Shown: positions 30,427 to 42,353 of the stretch, in pieces
How positions within the stretch are numbered: the first letter of the stretch is position 1
Layout of the letters: each line of letters begins with the position of its first letter
Origin: Cerrena zonata
Taxonomy: Eukaryota > Basidiomycota > Agaricomycetes > Polyporales > Cerrenaceae
Direction: 5' to 3'
Length of the DNA: 64,000 nt
Assembly (NCBI GenBank): GCA_038087015.1
Contig: JASBNA010000028.1
Coordinates: forward strand, 434,001 to 498,000
Position numbers and translations under genes: made by a program
Notes under the pieces: model-generated
Databases searched by the model: none
Told to the model about the DNA's origin: nothing
The model's input: only the letters and a program-made list of their open reading frames with translations

Positions 30427-31053
30427 CTCCTCGGTTTGACTGCAAACTGAATTAACCTAAAACTATAAAAAAAACTTCAAGGTATTTATACTCTTGCTAC
30501 ATTCTACGGTTGTTAAATTCAGCCTTCTCCAAACAGTATGAACCTTGAGAATCGGATTACTCGTACTTCCTTGCATATAGAGCAAGATAAAAAGCACTTT
30601 GGACATACAAAAACTACCTAAAACAGGCAGCAAATATTGTCATCTTCGTTAATTGGCATTTTTTTTTTCGCAAACTTTTAACTTTTGATTGTCTTTGCTC
30701 TTTTGGGAGAATGACCTAACAAACTATAGTTAACAAAGGGCCTTGGAGGAAAATAAAGAGCCCTTTTGACAAGGGTCTTGTAATAAAATAAAATAATAGA
30801 GCTCTTCAAGACTTTGTTCACGGGGATTTTACATAAGGGGTACTGCAGAAGCCAATTTGCTTTGATAACATTGTTGCAAATTCCAATAAAGGGTTTTAAA
30901 CATTTACAATCCTATTCTATATATATCTGTCTATTCTATATATATAAATATGCCAAGAGGAAGAGCTTTTCTAAATAATATCTATCTGATAGTCATCCAA
31001 TAGGCATTCAGTAGACATTTAATGGGCATTGCCTTATTGTACTCGTGTGATAT
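30427..31053 (-). promoter_or_regulatory. Phospholipase B promoter
   Basis: 627 bp upstream of the phospholipase gene. TATTTATA lies at about 30482-30489. A TATATAT-containing stretch (TTCTATATATATCTG and CTATATATATAAA) is at about 30915-30950 near the PMU1 stop. No gene was seen. Confidence 0.45.
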
Positions 31054-32043
31054 CTATACTCGTCTAGTAGCTTTAACCACCAAAGGTATCATACCTCCGG
31101 TTGGAATGGTGAAGCGACGATGGCCAACTACAAGAATGAAGGCCCGAATACAGCCGGCGTGAGTAGTGGTTGAGACGTAGCTATTTTCAAGTGCCGACTT
31201 CTTATCAACTTTGCATTCATCAGGATTCCAATCTTGGTCAAACACTGATTGCAAAAATGAATTCACTCGAATTGCATGTTCATGGAGTTTTTCCCGGTAA
31301 ACATTCAGATACAAATCATCTCGTTCAGTAACCAGGTCATCGATGATGAAACCATGAGGCCCAAATCTATCCTTGATGGTCTGGCGTGACGATCTCTTAT
31401 CGCATAGATTCAAGCCCATGGTTTCACGAATAGTTTCAGTAATTACCGGGGGGTTTTTTTGGGGGATTCCATCCCAGGTATATAACAAAGTATAACATGA
31501 CCTTTTTAACGGAGAACTATAAAATTTAGTTGGAATTGGACATCCAGCCTTGATTTCTCTTTTCCAAGCTTCATTATTGGCCTTAGCCTGTTCGATTCCT
31601 AAACTTGTCAATTCAGGGTCGGGTGCATAAGTAATATCACCGTCTTTAGTTAACGAATGCCATTTCTTATCCCACTCTTCGTACCCATATTTACTAACAA
31701 TCACATTATGGTATCCTTGACCATGTCTACCACAGAAAATAATCTTATAGACTTCATTTTCTGAGGCATTAGCATTCAATTGTTCAATCTCCTTTTGCAC
31801 TTGTTCCCACGGTTTAAGTTTCCCAAACCCTTCTTGCAAATAGTCAAATTCCATATCATTAGTCTTGTCATCTGCTTGTTTGAAGAACCCGGGCACCGTT
31901 TCAAAACTCCATGGATAAACTAAATCCGTATTGTTGAATCGGGTCTCACTATACTCTTGTAGTTTTTCCCGATACTTCTGTTCTTCTCCGGTTAACGATA
32001 AATGGGCATCTTGGAAGTCTGCTTGGGTAGGAACGGTGTTCAT
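31054..32043 (-). CDS. PMU1: Histidine phosphatase, Pmu1-like
   Basis: 329-residue member of the phosphoglycerate-mutase-like histidine phosphatase superfamily. The phospho-acceptor motif is CGRHGQGYHN at about 102-111 (RHG with a family-typical QGYHN), followed by PDPELTSLGIEQA and the substrate-arginine region SSPLKRSCYT. The second histidine lies in STTTHAGCIRAF near residue 297. The whole length and order fit S. cerevisiae Pmu1, which suppresses a phosphomutase defect; cytosolic location is expected because no targeting sequence is visible. The actual substrate is not settled for this family. Confidence 0.85.
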   Translation of the reverse strand: MNTVPTQADFQDAHLSLTGEEQKYREKLQEYSETRFNNTDLVYPWSFETVPGFFKQADDKTNDMEFDYLQEGFGKLKPWEQVQKEIEQLNANASENEVYKIIFCGRHGQGYHNVIVSKYGYEEWDKKWHSLTKDGDITYAPDPELTSLGIEQAKANNEAWKREIKAGCPIPTKFYSSPLKRSCYTLLYTWDGIPQKNPPVITETIRETMGLNLCDKRSSRQTIKDRFGPHGFIIDDLVTERDDLYLNVYREKLHEHAIRVNSFLQSVFDQDWNPDECKVDKKSALENSYVSTTTHAGCIRAFILVVGHRRFTIPTGGMIPLVVKATRRV

Positions 32044-32494
32044 TTTTAGTTACTGATCAACTTGTTATGTGCCTCCATCCGATTCTTACTCAAGTAATGT
32101 ATTCTTATACCGCTATTTGTATTAGTTGCTAAATATCCAATTGCGAGCGCAGCACTACAAATGGTTGCTAAAAGGCTTTTTTTTTTAATATTGCTACAAA
32201 TTTTCATAGATAGATTTTTTTATATTGTGAATTATTATACAGTTAATCATAAAATGATCTAGAAAAATAATAATAAGGAGGAAGATTATCTATACAAAAA
32301 GTATAAATTAATTAAAACGAGAAAATAAAATCAAACAAAGACAACGGTAAAATGCAACTCAAACATTAACATAGGAACAAAGAACAATAAAAAAAACATA
32401 TGGGGAATGGAAAGGAAGATACGTAAACTGAACAATAAACAAAACGAACAAACCAAAATAAAATAAATCAGCAGGAAGAAAAAAATTAAGTTAA
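32044..32494 (-). other. Intergenic: PMU1 promoter and CCR4 3' region
   Basis: 451 bp, very AT-rich with A/T runs (for example about 32177-32188) and A-rich stretches near the CCR4 stop. No gene or repeat beyond this was recognised. Confidence 0.4.
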
Positions 32495-34858
32495 TCATGT
32501 TTTTCTTGAAGAGCCAGTTTTAAAGTCAGGTTTGAAATCAGGTTTCTTAGTGGATCCACCACTTTTTTTAATTTGAAACTTGGTAACAACTGGAACATGA
32601 TCTGAAGGGAAATGAGCACTTGGAAATCCAATATAATGACTTGAATAATCTTCATCAACTTTACCTAAAACACCTTTAACTTGTAAAGTTGAAGTTGAAT
32701 ACCAAATATAATCAATTACATCAGTGAATGATGGTGAAAAATTAGTAAATGGTAAATCATCAATTGAATCATAAGCTGATTTTAATTTAAAATTATGACG
32801 GAATCCTTCTTCAGTAAATTTACCATAATCACGACCATCTAAATCAGCATGTTTCAGAACTGATCCAGTACTGAATAATTGATAAACTGCACTATCTTTA
32901 ATTGAATTAAAATCACCACAAATAATTAATGAATTACTTCTAACCTCATCAATTGATCCGGTACGATGTAATCTTTTCATAATACCTTGTAATTCTTCTA
33001 ATAAAATACCAACTTGTAAAGTTTTAACATCATTAAATGTTGGATCCCAGTGTAAATGAGTATTTGCAATAACAATTTTTTCACCAGATTCAATATGTTC
33101 TAAAAATGTTATTAATGCAATATTATCTTTATTCATAAATCTATTAAATAAATCTTTAGTCTTTTTGTATTTATCACTTCCCATACAAACACTGTTATAT
33201 TCAAAATTTTGTTTAGAAATAAGATTGAATTTTGATGTTTTATAGAAAGTTGCACATCCATCAACTTTTTTGGAATCTGCTTCACTCATTGTTTTTGATC
33301 TTGTTTTACAGTAATAAACTCCTTTATAACCATATTTGGCTAAAAGTGGTACCCAAAATTCACTAAAACTTCTATTTTCAACTTCTTGCATACAAACAAT
33401 ATCACGGTCTTGATTTAAAATTTCTTCTTGTAAAACTGATCTACGATAATCCCATTCTAATGCCCATTTTGGTGTATAGCTGAACAATTTGGAAGTTGCA
33501 TAATGATGACATAAGATATTATAAGATAATAACGTAAAAGTATTTTTAGTATCATTATTCAAACGATCTTCAGTATAAGCATTTTGATTTGTTATTGGAT
33601 CAATTACTTCACCATCATCTTCCAATAATAACCAAGGTCTTGGATTTGGAGTATATTGAACTGGTTTTAAATCTCTTAAATGACAAATTAATTGTCTTGT
33701 CCCATGTTCTGCTAAAATATTAGCAAATGTTAAATCTAACGGATTACCTTCAATACCCAAAAATAATAATTCCCCTAAATTACCAAATTCACTTGGTAAA
33801 GTTTTGATATTATTATCAAATAAATATAAAAATCTTAAATTATGACATATTCCTAATTCTCTAGGAACTTCATTAATTCTATTATGGGATAAATCTAATA
33901 CTCTGAGACCTTTTAATTTACCAACAACAGAAGGAATACTAGTTAATTTATTATTACTCAAATATAATGATTCTAAGAAATCATATTGAAATAATTTTGG
34001 TGATAAATTAACAAGACCTTGACCAGTTAAATCTAATTGACACCACAATTGTTTCCCATTAGTTTTAGCAATCATTCTTCTTTCTTCTTGTGCATGTTCT
34101 TCTTCAGGATGTTGAATAACTGATTTTTTCCCATACAAAACTGCACTAGAAGATGTTGGAGTAGTAATTTCACTATTTTTTTTCTCTTGTTCTTCTAAAG
34201 CTGCCACAATTTGTTTGGTTGCATCGAGTAAAGTTAAGGATTTAATTTCATTATAAGTTCCAACTTTATTTTTACGGGAATTTTGAGCATATTGTCTTGC
34301 ATAAAAATGAGGAATATTAGAACTTCTAGATAATTGACATAATTGTAATTGGTGTTGCCAGTATTGGGAGTTTGGGTTTTCGATATTGATTGTAGTAATC
34401 TTTGGCTGTTGAAGTTGTTGTTGTTGCTGTTGTTGTTGGCCAAAAAATTTCTGTTGAGGATGAGGGGGTACAATCAGTGATTGATTTTGAGGATATTGTA
34501 TTGATTGGTTAGTTGGCTGGGCATATTTAGCTGTTGGGGTTTGGTTTGATTGCTGTTGAATACTTTGTTGATTTTGTTGTGAAAATTGGGGGAAATAATT
34601 GGCTTGCAGTTGTTGATTATTTGGTTGATTGGACTGAGTTGCTGGTAAAGGTCTTTGATAGAAAGCAGCAGCAGCGGCAGCTGCTGCTGCACCATCTGGA
34701 AAACCAGCCGGTGCTGTATCAGCCGCTTGTTGTTGATTAAATTGGCTATTATTTGATGATTGTCCCTGTTGTAATTGTTGTAATAAAATTTGTTGAGCTT
34801 GTAAGTTTGGTTGTTGAGCCTGAATCTGAGGCTGTTGATAATTTGGATTAATATTCAT
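32495..34858 (-). CDS. CCR4: CCR4-NOT catalytic deadenylase Ccr4
   Basis: Main cytoplasmic mRNA poly(A)-shortening nuclease. 787 residues. The first 160 are a Q/N-rich region with an Ala9 run (AAAAAAAAAFYQR at about 57) and poly-Q. Leucine-rich repeats follow at about 275-390 (LSNNKLTSIPSVVGKLKGLRVLDLSHNRINEVP...), through which Ccr4 binds its scaffold. The EEP nuclease domain begins at about 445 with TLLSYNILCHHYATSKLFSYTP. The metal and active-site residues are in CMQEVENRSF, NTHLHWDP, CGDFNSI and the final SDHVPV. It sits directly upstream of an independent EEP-nuclease gene on the same strand. Confidence 0.96.
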   Translation of the reverse strand: MNINPNYQQPQIQAQQPNLQAQQILLQQLQQGQSSNNSQFNQQQAADTAPAGFPDGAAAAAAAAAFYQRPLPATQSNQPNNQQLQANYFPQFSQQNQQSIQQQSNQTPTAKYAQPTNQSIQYPQNQSLIVPPHPQQKFFGQQQQQQQQLQQPKITTINIENPNSQYWQHQLQLCQLSRSSNIPHFYARQYAQNSRKNKVGTYNEIKSLTLLDATKQIVAALEEQEKKNSEITTPTSSSAVLYGKKSVIQHPEEEHAQEERRMIAKTNGKQLWCQLDLTGQGLVNLSPKLFQYDFLESLYLSNNKLTSIPSVVGKLKGLRVLDLSHNRINEVPRELGICHNLRFLYLFDNNIKTLPSEFGNLGELLFLGIEGNPLDLTFANILAEHGTRQLICHLRDLKPVQYTPNPRPWLLLEDDGEVIDPITNQNAYTEDRLNNDTKNTFTLLSYNILCHHYATSKLFSYTPKWALEWDYRRSVLQEEILNQDRDIVCMQEVENRSFSEFWVPLLAKYGYKGVYYCKTRSKTMSEADSKKVDGCATFYKTSKFNLISKQNFEYNSVCMGSDKYKKTKDLFNRFMNKDNIALITFLEHIESGEKIVIANTHLHWDPTFNDVKTLQVGILLEELQGIMKRLHRTGSIDEVRSNSLIICGDFNSIKDSAVYQLFSTGSVLKHADLDGRDYGKFTEEGFRHNFKLKSAYDSIDDLPFTNFSPSFTDVIDYIWYSTSTLQVKGVLGKVDEDYSSHYIGFPSAHFPSDHVPVVTKFQIKKSGGSTKKPDFKPDFKTGSSRKT

Positions 34859-35280
34859 ATTTCAGATCGATTAGATTCATTTGATTATTAAAACTAAACG
34901 ATAAAATGATTCCAACTCCACTTCTTTTATTTTAAATGAAAACTAGTTAAATTTCTAGCAATAACCTTGAGATTTCGTTGGGAAAAAAATCAGTAAAATC
35001 ACACACACAAACGATATTTAATCTTCCAAGTTAAACAGTTTAATGGTTGGTGTATTCTAATCAGTTAGCAAGATAGATTATTTGAATGAATGGAATGATA
35101 ATTGAGTGGCCACCAAAAAACAAAAAAAAAAAATTATCAAAATACAAACAGCAGGATTTTACCCTGTAAATTGAACACAAATACACGACCGCCACTAAAA
35201 ACCCATACACCATCTTTTTTTTTACAGTAATAGTAACACTAATATATATAAATATCTAAAAATCTATATGAAAGAGGAAA
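34859..35280 (-). promoter_or_regulatory. CCR4 promoter / NGL-type gene 3' region
   Basis: 422 bp, A-rich (poly-A at about 35121-35131) with no TATA box of note. The region between the two nuclease genes holds no other recognisable feature. Confidence 0.4.
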
Positions 35281-36477
35281 CTATGAGTTGTAGGCGACTT
35301 CTGCTATTAGAGGGATGTGGTCACTTGGAAATTGTTCGTTAGGAAAGCCTTTTACTTGGAAGTTCCAAGTATAATTTTCATCTACTTCACTTAAAATTTT
35401 GACTACGTTAAAGGTCTGACTAGAGTACCAGATATGATCTAACACGGCCGTAAGGTTTCTAGTGTAGCTGGTGAAGTTTAATTTGTGCTTTGAGTAGTTG
35501 TGGTTGCTTAATAGAATATCATAAGCACTAGATAAATCAAAGGGATTTTTAATTTCATCATTAATTATAATTTCGTTATTTAATTTATGACCGTAATTAA
35601 ATTTTTCGAAATCTTTATATTTAGATAAAGAGATGACTTCGTTGTTTAAAAATCTGAAAACCATTGATTCAGGAATCGAGTTAAAATCTCCACACATAAT
35701 AATATGGGGATTTGATTCTTTAGTGGTATTAGTTATGAATTCTTTTAATAAGTTGATTAGCAACTTGGATTGAAATAATTTAACGTCATTGAATTTGGGT
35801 GACCAATACAAATGAGTGTTGGTAACAAAAATGTTCTTATCATTAACCTTGTCATAAAGTTGTACTATAATTGCAACCGTATTTCTGGGGACTACTCTTT
35901 TGAGTAAATCATTGGTTAGTGAAAATTTATCCCGATGAGTTTGAATATATTCACTGAAGTTAACCGTTTGGTAATCAATAATATCAAATTTGTCACTATT
36001 AACAAATATCGCAACTCCATCCATTTGATTTGATGGCTTATTCCCCCAATATAAAGGATTCAGTTTCTTAATGTATATTGATTTATAGTGGGATAATGGG
36101 AATCCGTTCTTCCACTGCTTTTCGTAAATCGAACACTCTAACTCCTGGAAACATATTATATCACTTTGAAAATATTCAATGGTTTTATTTATTAACGGGA
36201 ATCGATAATTACTCCAATCAAGATAATCTTGTTTCAAGTATCCAAACACCAGTCTCCATAGGTAGTGCTGGCTTAGCAAATTATATGACATTATAGAAAC
36301 CTTCTTCTCTTCGGGAATACTATTTGGATTCAATCGTATCCATTGTCTATACTTGATTGGGTCAAAATGTGGAGGTACCGGAATCTTGGATTTTGGATAC
36401 AACGGACTCCCTGGTCCTCCGCTCCCTGTTGAGTATAGTCGCAGTATGCTTCTCTTCATCATCTTATCAATAATCAT
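35281..36477 (-). CDS. NGL1: CCR4-related RNA endonuclease/exonuclease, probably mitochondrial (Ngl1 type)
   Basis: 398-residue EEP-fold nuclease related to Ccr4 but without LRRs. Active-site motifs: SIMSYNLLSQHYLW at about 62, CFQELECSIYEKQW at about 109, NTHLYWSPKF at about 223, CGDFNSIPES at about 260 and SDHIPL near the C-terminus. The N-terminus MIIDKMMKRSILRLYSTGSGG is basic and Ser/Leu-rich, and looks like a mitochondrial presequence, which is the reason for choosing the Ngl1 name over Ngl2/Ngl3. Later in-frame ATGs at residues 6 and 7 are possible starts. Assignment among the three Ngl paralogues is an inference. Confidence 0.75.
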   Translation of the reverse strand: MIIDKMMKRSILRLYSTGSGGPGSPLYPKSKIPVPPHFDPIKYRQWIRLNPNSIPEEKKVSIMSYNLLSQHYLWRLVFGYLKQDYLDWSNYRFPLINKTIEYFQSDIICFQELECSIYEKQWKNGFPLSHYKSIYIKKLNPLYWGNKPSNQMDGVAIFVNSDKFDIIDYQTVNFSEYIQTHRDKFSLTNDLLKRVVPRNTVAIIVQLYDKVNDKNIFVTNTHLYWSPKFNDVKLFQSKLLINLLKEFITNTTKESNPHIIMCGDFNSIPESMVFRFLNNEVISLSKYKDFEKFNYGHKLNNEIIINDEIKNPFDLSSAYDILLSNHNYSKHKLNFTSYTRNLTAVLDHIWYSSQTFNVVKILSEVDENYTWNFQVKGFPNEQFPSDHIPLIAEVAYNS

Positions 36478-37707
36478 CTTGACCTATTGCTATCTTTAAC
36501 TACTACGTTTTTTTATCCAATTATCAAGAGATTGTTTCACTAAGAAGACCCCTAACCCCGAGAGGTGATGTAACGGCGGGGATTACGTAAGCGGTTTCTT
36601 TATACCGCCAAACCTAATACCTTATTCTTCTTGATGCCCCTTCGAATCTGATCAAGGAAGGGACGATGTCAATAGTTGGATCAGGTGGTGCTGACTAGTT
36701 TCACAGGCATAATCATCAACCTTGTGTGTGAGGTTTCTATTAACCCTAATAAGCAAGTTTTGCGGTCAAGGTATTCAAGAAATAGAAATAACAATTTATA
36801 AACACCGGGTTATCTTTATTGCTTGTTATTCTTCTTATAGTAAATACCGTAAATTAAATATTATGTTGTCTGAAATGCCAATACCAGGCTCAAAGGTCAA
36901 ATAAATGAGATTAAGTTTCAATATTCCCGGAATTCTCTACCCCCGAGGTTTCGGAAGTTGATGAAAGGTGCTGCGAAGCTGGAAGAGCAGCTTTTCCTAT
37001 TGATACTTCGCTAACCTAGAGAAATTATCATTGACTGCTTTACAAGAACTCATATTCGACCAAGAAGAACAAGCAAGATAATTAAAAATCTAAATTGCTT
37101 TTCTTCAACTAAATACATAGTTGGTTAAAAGCCGTTACGGTTCCACTGCTACAAGTGTCATGGGATGATAAGTTTGCACCCAGATGTTAGCCACTAATTT
37201 CCATGGAAAGAATTCCATCAACTAACTTTTAAGTTTTTCTCTATAGAATACCACAAGTTGCTGAAATTATGACTTAGATGCAAATCCCCTTAACATAGAA
37301 TGCTATGTACGAGATTAAATGGTAATAATACTAATATGGAAATAGGGTGGGTACATTGAGAAAAACACCCGTACACACAAATTTAATCACGTGACGCTCA
37401 TCGCATCGCTTTTTTGTACCCGGCGGATATATGTCCATTAACAATCCCTTAGTAACCTGAGGTTGGAATGAAGTGCTCGTATTCAACCATGCAATTGCAC
37501 TGTCGTAGACGGACGCTGATTGGCTGTAGCTTTACCCGGAAGCCAATTACGAAATGGGACGGAAATACGTGCCAATTGAAGTTAACGGCCAAGGAGCGCA
37601 TTATGAAGTAAGCCGAAAAAGTAGCGAAAGCCGATAAATTTCAAGTACCTATAAATATCTCTCCGTTGATAAAAGCTCAAAGCTATATCTACTTTATCTA
37701 GTCAAGT
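36478..37707. promoter_or_regulatory. 1.2-kb divergent promoter between the NGL-type gene and the ABC transporter
   Basis: Contains TTACGTAA, a perfect bZIP (Yap-type) palindrome, at 36583-36590, about 110 bp upstream of the NGL-type start, and ATCACGTGAC (CACGTG at 37388-37393), about 315 bp upstream of the transporter start. Near the transporter, a TATAAATATC element is at about 37650-37659. A Yap-type site beside an MRP transporter would fit stress control, but its position closer to the other gene leaves the target unclear. The 60-codon frame at 36722-36904 was not accepted. Confidence 0.5.
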
Positions 37708-40700
37708 ATGATTGAAGCAGTTGAAGTAGTAGAAGCAGTCGGAGCCCGTCCATGGTACCAGCCATTGCACTCCGAGTTGCACAATCCTCTTAATCCGTTG
37801 TTCGTTGATGTTCTTAGCGTCTTGTTTGCTTCCGCATGCTTACTTTTCACGATATTTCAAATTGGTGGTCTTCTTATTGATAAACGGATAAGGTATTCAT
37901 TTGGATCTTCATTCAAGTTGGAAAGCTGTGGCCTATTCCAATGGGTTAAATTGGGATTACTTGGTTTACATTGTTTGCTATTAGTAGGATTATCGCTATC
38001 GAATATTGCCCCGGTTGCCATATTGGCTGCGTTGATAGTTGGGTTTATTCCTTTACATCTAATTGAACCTACTCGCTCAGTCATTCCATCTGCTTCCTTA
38101 TTGATCTGGTGGATTGGTCATTTTGCGTTGAACTTGATTATCTTGATCCAGGATTCTTCGTCTTCAATCAAAATTTGGAATAACATCCCTATACAAGCAA
38201 CTTTAGTGGTTAATTCCTTTTTGATCTTCTACTTCGAATTTGCCCACTATAAACCAACGTCGGAATTGGTTGATTATTATCATTTGAATGACTGGGGGTT
38301 TAATGATCATGACGTGATTAGTGAAATCACTTTTGGGTATATCCAACCTCTTATAAAACAAACTTATCAAGAAAATGAATTGGAAATTGAATCCTTACCA
38401 GAAATTCCAGAGAACATCTCAGCTAAAGTTGCTTGTGACTTATTAACCAAAAATTGGGAAACTTCTAATGGATCTTTAATTAAAGCTCTATTGAAATCTT
38501 TTGGTTTGATCATGTTCAAAACTTGTTTTTTTTCTTTTAGTGAAACTGCAGTACAATTTATTCAACCTTTTGTTTTGCAAAAATTGATTCAGTTCTTTGC
38601 TTCTTACTTGAATGAGTCTCCTCATCCTCCTTTGATAATTGGTTATTTTTACATCTCTCTCATGTTTGTCCTTTCAATTTCCAAATTCATCTTGTTCAAT
38701 CAAGCTTACAAATATGAATACCAAGTTTCCTTCTTAGTGGACTCTTCCTTGACTTCCTTGATCTATAATAAATCAATGAGATTATCATCAGAGCTGAAGT
38801 CGATAAAATCAACCGGTTCTATCATCAATAATATTACAATGGATATTGGTATAATTCAAAGCTTCCTACAAAATTTACAAAATTACTTAGAAGCGCCAAT
38901 TGCCGTGGTCCTTATTCTTCTCTGCTTACATAAAATCATTGGGAAAGCAGTATGGGGTGCTTTGTTGGCTGCAGTTGTTAGTATCCCCGGTGCAATAGTC
39001 ATAAATTCCTCTTTTACCTCGACCGTGAAAAAATGGTTGGCTGCAAAAGATGAAAGAATAAGCTTGACAAATGAAATATTAACAACAATTAAAAGTATTA
39101 AATTATACTCTTGGGAAAAACCTTTACTTGAAAGATTAAGACATATAAGAAATGAAAAAGAATTGAAATCTCAAAAAAAAATTGGTATACTAAGTGCTTT
39201 TGCTATATTCATTTGGTCATGTATTCCCTTTTTCATTTCTGTGGCAGCTTACTGGTCTTTTTCAATCATTTATGATGTCCCTTTAACCCCAGATATAGTC
39301 TTTCCTGCTCTTTCCTTCTTTGATTTATTAACGCAACCAATATTCGTATTACCTAGTGGTATCGTTTCCACAATTCAAACAAAAAATTCTTTGGCAAGAT
39401 TAACTTCTTTATTATTATTAGAAGAAAACTTGAATCAAGCTAACCAGTTAGAACCCCCTACTGAAAATAATGAAATTTGTATCAATATTGAAAATGCTAA
39501 ATTCATTTGGAAGAAGAATAAATCTAATGATGAAAGCTCTGAAATTTTAGACGAAGAAGCTTCAATTGAATCTGCCAACCATGTCGCTTTAGACATTGAT
39601 AAATTTGTTGCAAGAAAATCAAACCTTACCTGTATAGTTGGTAAAGTTGGTAGTGGTAAATCAACTTTTATACGTTCTTTATTGGGTCAATTGGAAGTTT
39701 TACAAAATCCAGAAACAAAATTCGAAATTGGTGGCTCAGTAGCTTATTCTTCTCAAAATCCTTGGATTTTAAATGCTACTGTTAAAGAAAATATTTTATT
39801 TGGTTTTAAATACAATAAACTTTTTTATGATAAAACTGTTGAAGCTTGTCAATTAATACCCGATTTCTCATCGTTACCAGATGGTGATAAAACAACTGTG
39901 GGTGAGAAAGGTGTGAGTCTTTCTGGTGGTCAAAAGGCAAGAATTTCTTTAGCTAGAGCTGTATACTCAAGATCAGATATCTATATTTTAGACGATATTT
40001 TGAGTGCTGTTGATGCTAACGTCGGGAAGAGAATTATCGAGCAAGTATTGAATAAAGATGGTTTGTTGGCTAATAAATCTGTGGTTTTAGCAACCAATTC
40101 AATCAATATGTTACATGAAGCTGATGAAATCATTTTATTACAAAAGGGTAAAATCATAGAAAAAGGAGATTTTGAAACTGTCATGCAAAATGAAAATTCT
40201 TTATTATTTGAATTAATTAAAGAATTTGGGAAACAGAATAATAATGATGACAATGGATCGGATATTGAAGCAAAACCACAAACTACAAATGAGAATACTT
40301 TAATAAACTCAACGAATGCTTCAGATATAGTTGACTCAATCGAAGATTTGGCTGATCACATCAATCCTTCAGGAGTTCAAAGAAGATTTTCAAATGACAC
40401 TATTGGTAAAGCAAGTATCGTATCCTTGGACTACGTTTACGAAGATCATGAAAGTATTAATTTAAATAAGAAGACTGGCCACAGTAAAGAGGGTCTTTCA
40501 AAAGGAAGCGTGAAATTTTCAGTTATTTGGGATTATTTGAAAGCGTCAAATTACAAATTAATTTTCGTTTACCTTATATTCGTTGCTGGTACTTCATTCA
40601 CAAACTTGATGGTGAAGGTTATTTTGACTCGTTGGTCTGAACATAATGCTTTAGTTGGTAACAATGAGCATTCAGGTCGCTACTTGGCCCAATATGGATT

Positions 40701-42315
40701 GTATGGGGTACTAGGTGGATTGTTTGTTTTAGGCAGGGTTCTTTCATAATCTGGACTTATTGTATTATTAAAGGTGCTGAAAACTTTCATGAAAGGTTAG
40801 CTTCTTCAATTTTAAGATCTCCAATGTCATTTTTCGAAACTACACCCGTCGGTAGAATTTTAAATAGGTTTACTGAAGATATGAGTTCGATTGATATGCA
40901 AATCCCCTGGTTATTAATTGCTTTTGCCACAATTTTATTAAATGCTGTCACAACTTTTGGAGTAATAACTTATAATTTACCTTTTATGTTTTTCATTATT
41001 CTAATTTTAGGATTTTTCTATAACTTCATACGACTTTATTTCATCCCTGCTTCAAGGGAATTGAAAAGATTACAATCAGTTTCAAAATCTCCTGTTATTG
41101 CATCAATTCAAGAATCTCTTAATGGTGTGGAGACTATAACTGCTTATAATCAAGTACAAAGATTTTCCCATAGAAGTATGAAAAACATTGATACCTACAT
41201 TGGTGTTTCTCATCTATTACAATGTTGTAATAGATGGTTATCCGTTAGATTGCAGTTCATGTCATCGTTGATTTTGTTTTTAACCAGTCTTTTAAGTGTT
41301 TTAAGTCTTTCAAGTAAAAACCCAATCAAACCTGCTTTGGTTGGTTTTATCATTAATTATGCATTGAGTGTCTCGTCTCTATTGAACTCATTAATTAGAC
41401 AATGGGCTGACATTGAAACGCAAACAGTTACCGTTGAAAGATTATTAGAATATATAAATTTAGATCATGAAGCTGAAATGATCACTAGTTTCAGACCTCC
41501 AAATCATTGGCCAGATAAAGGTGCAATCAAATTTGTCAATTATACAACTAAGTATAGAGAAAACTTGGATCCGGTATTGAAAAATATCAACCTTGAATTC
41601 AAAGGTCATGAAAAAATTGGTATAGTTGGTAGAACTGGTGCTGGTAAATCTACATTAACTTTAGCATTGTTCAGGATCATCGAGTCTACTGAAGGGTATA
41701 TTGAGATTGATGGTATAAATACTACTAAGATGGGATTGTATGATTTGAGACGTCATTTAAGTATTATACCTCAAGATTCACAAACAATTGTCGGTACCGT
41801 CAGACAAAATATCGATCCATTTGATCAATACACCGACGATAAATTGTGGGAAGTTTTGGAGTTGGCTCATTTAAAAACTCATGTTGAAAACATGAAAACA
41901 GAACCAACCGAAAAGGAGAAAGAAGAAGGCAGAAAAGAAGAAGATTGCATTGAATTTGGGAGTTAAGTTAGAAGCAAGAATTAGTGAAAATGGGGGAAAT
42001 TTATCAGCCGGTCAAAAACAGTTACTTTGCTTAGCCAGGGCATTATTGAATCCTTCTAAAGTCTTGATTTTGGATGAAGCAACTGCTTCAGTAGATGTTC
42101 AAACTGATAAAATTGTCCAGGAAACAATTAGAAGTCAATTCAAAGACCGAACTATTATATCAATCGCCCATAGATTAGAAACTATTCTTCATAGTGATAG
42201 AATAGTTGTACTCGAAAAGGGAGAAGTTGCTGAATTTGACACTCCAGAAACCTTATTAAAAGATAAAAATAGTATATTCTATGGGTTATGTAAACAAAGT
42301 AATTTAGTAGACTAA
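37708..42315 (+). CDS. MRP/ABCC-subfamily vacuolar ABC transporter (Ycf1/Bpt1/Mlt1-like), two frameshifts
   Basis: Full-length ABCC transporter of about 1535 residues that likely exports glutathione conjugates or similar anions into the vacuole. Structure: TMD0 (residues about 30-170), linker, TMD1, NBD1 with Walker [10 protein letters not shown] (about 648), signature [20 protein letters not shown] and Walker [13 protein letters not shown]. Frame shifts occur at about 40741-40745 (one base missing; FIIWTYCII should follow) and at about 41952-41960 (one extra base before [14 protein letters not shown]). TMD2 (about 1015-1250) and NBD2 follow, with Walker [10 protein letters not shown], signature [17 protein letters not shown] and Walker [13 protein letters not shown]. 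The NBD1 Walker B reads DDILSAVD where DDPLSAVD is usual. The family is certain; the exact orthologue is not. Confidence 0.88.
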
Positions 42316-42353
42316 TATGTATAATGATATATAGAAAAATGAATAAGAATATG

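Noticed and set aside
36955..37020. TTGATGAAAGG resembling a C/D-box snoRNA C box
   Set aside because: No matching D box (CTGA) with a terminal stem was found at a proper distance.
40741..41966. ABC transporter as three separate genes or half transporters
   Set aside because: Conserved transporter sequence continues across both breaks without gap; a full MRP layout results.
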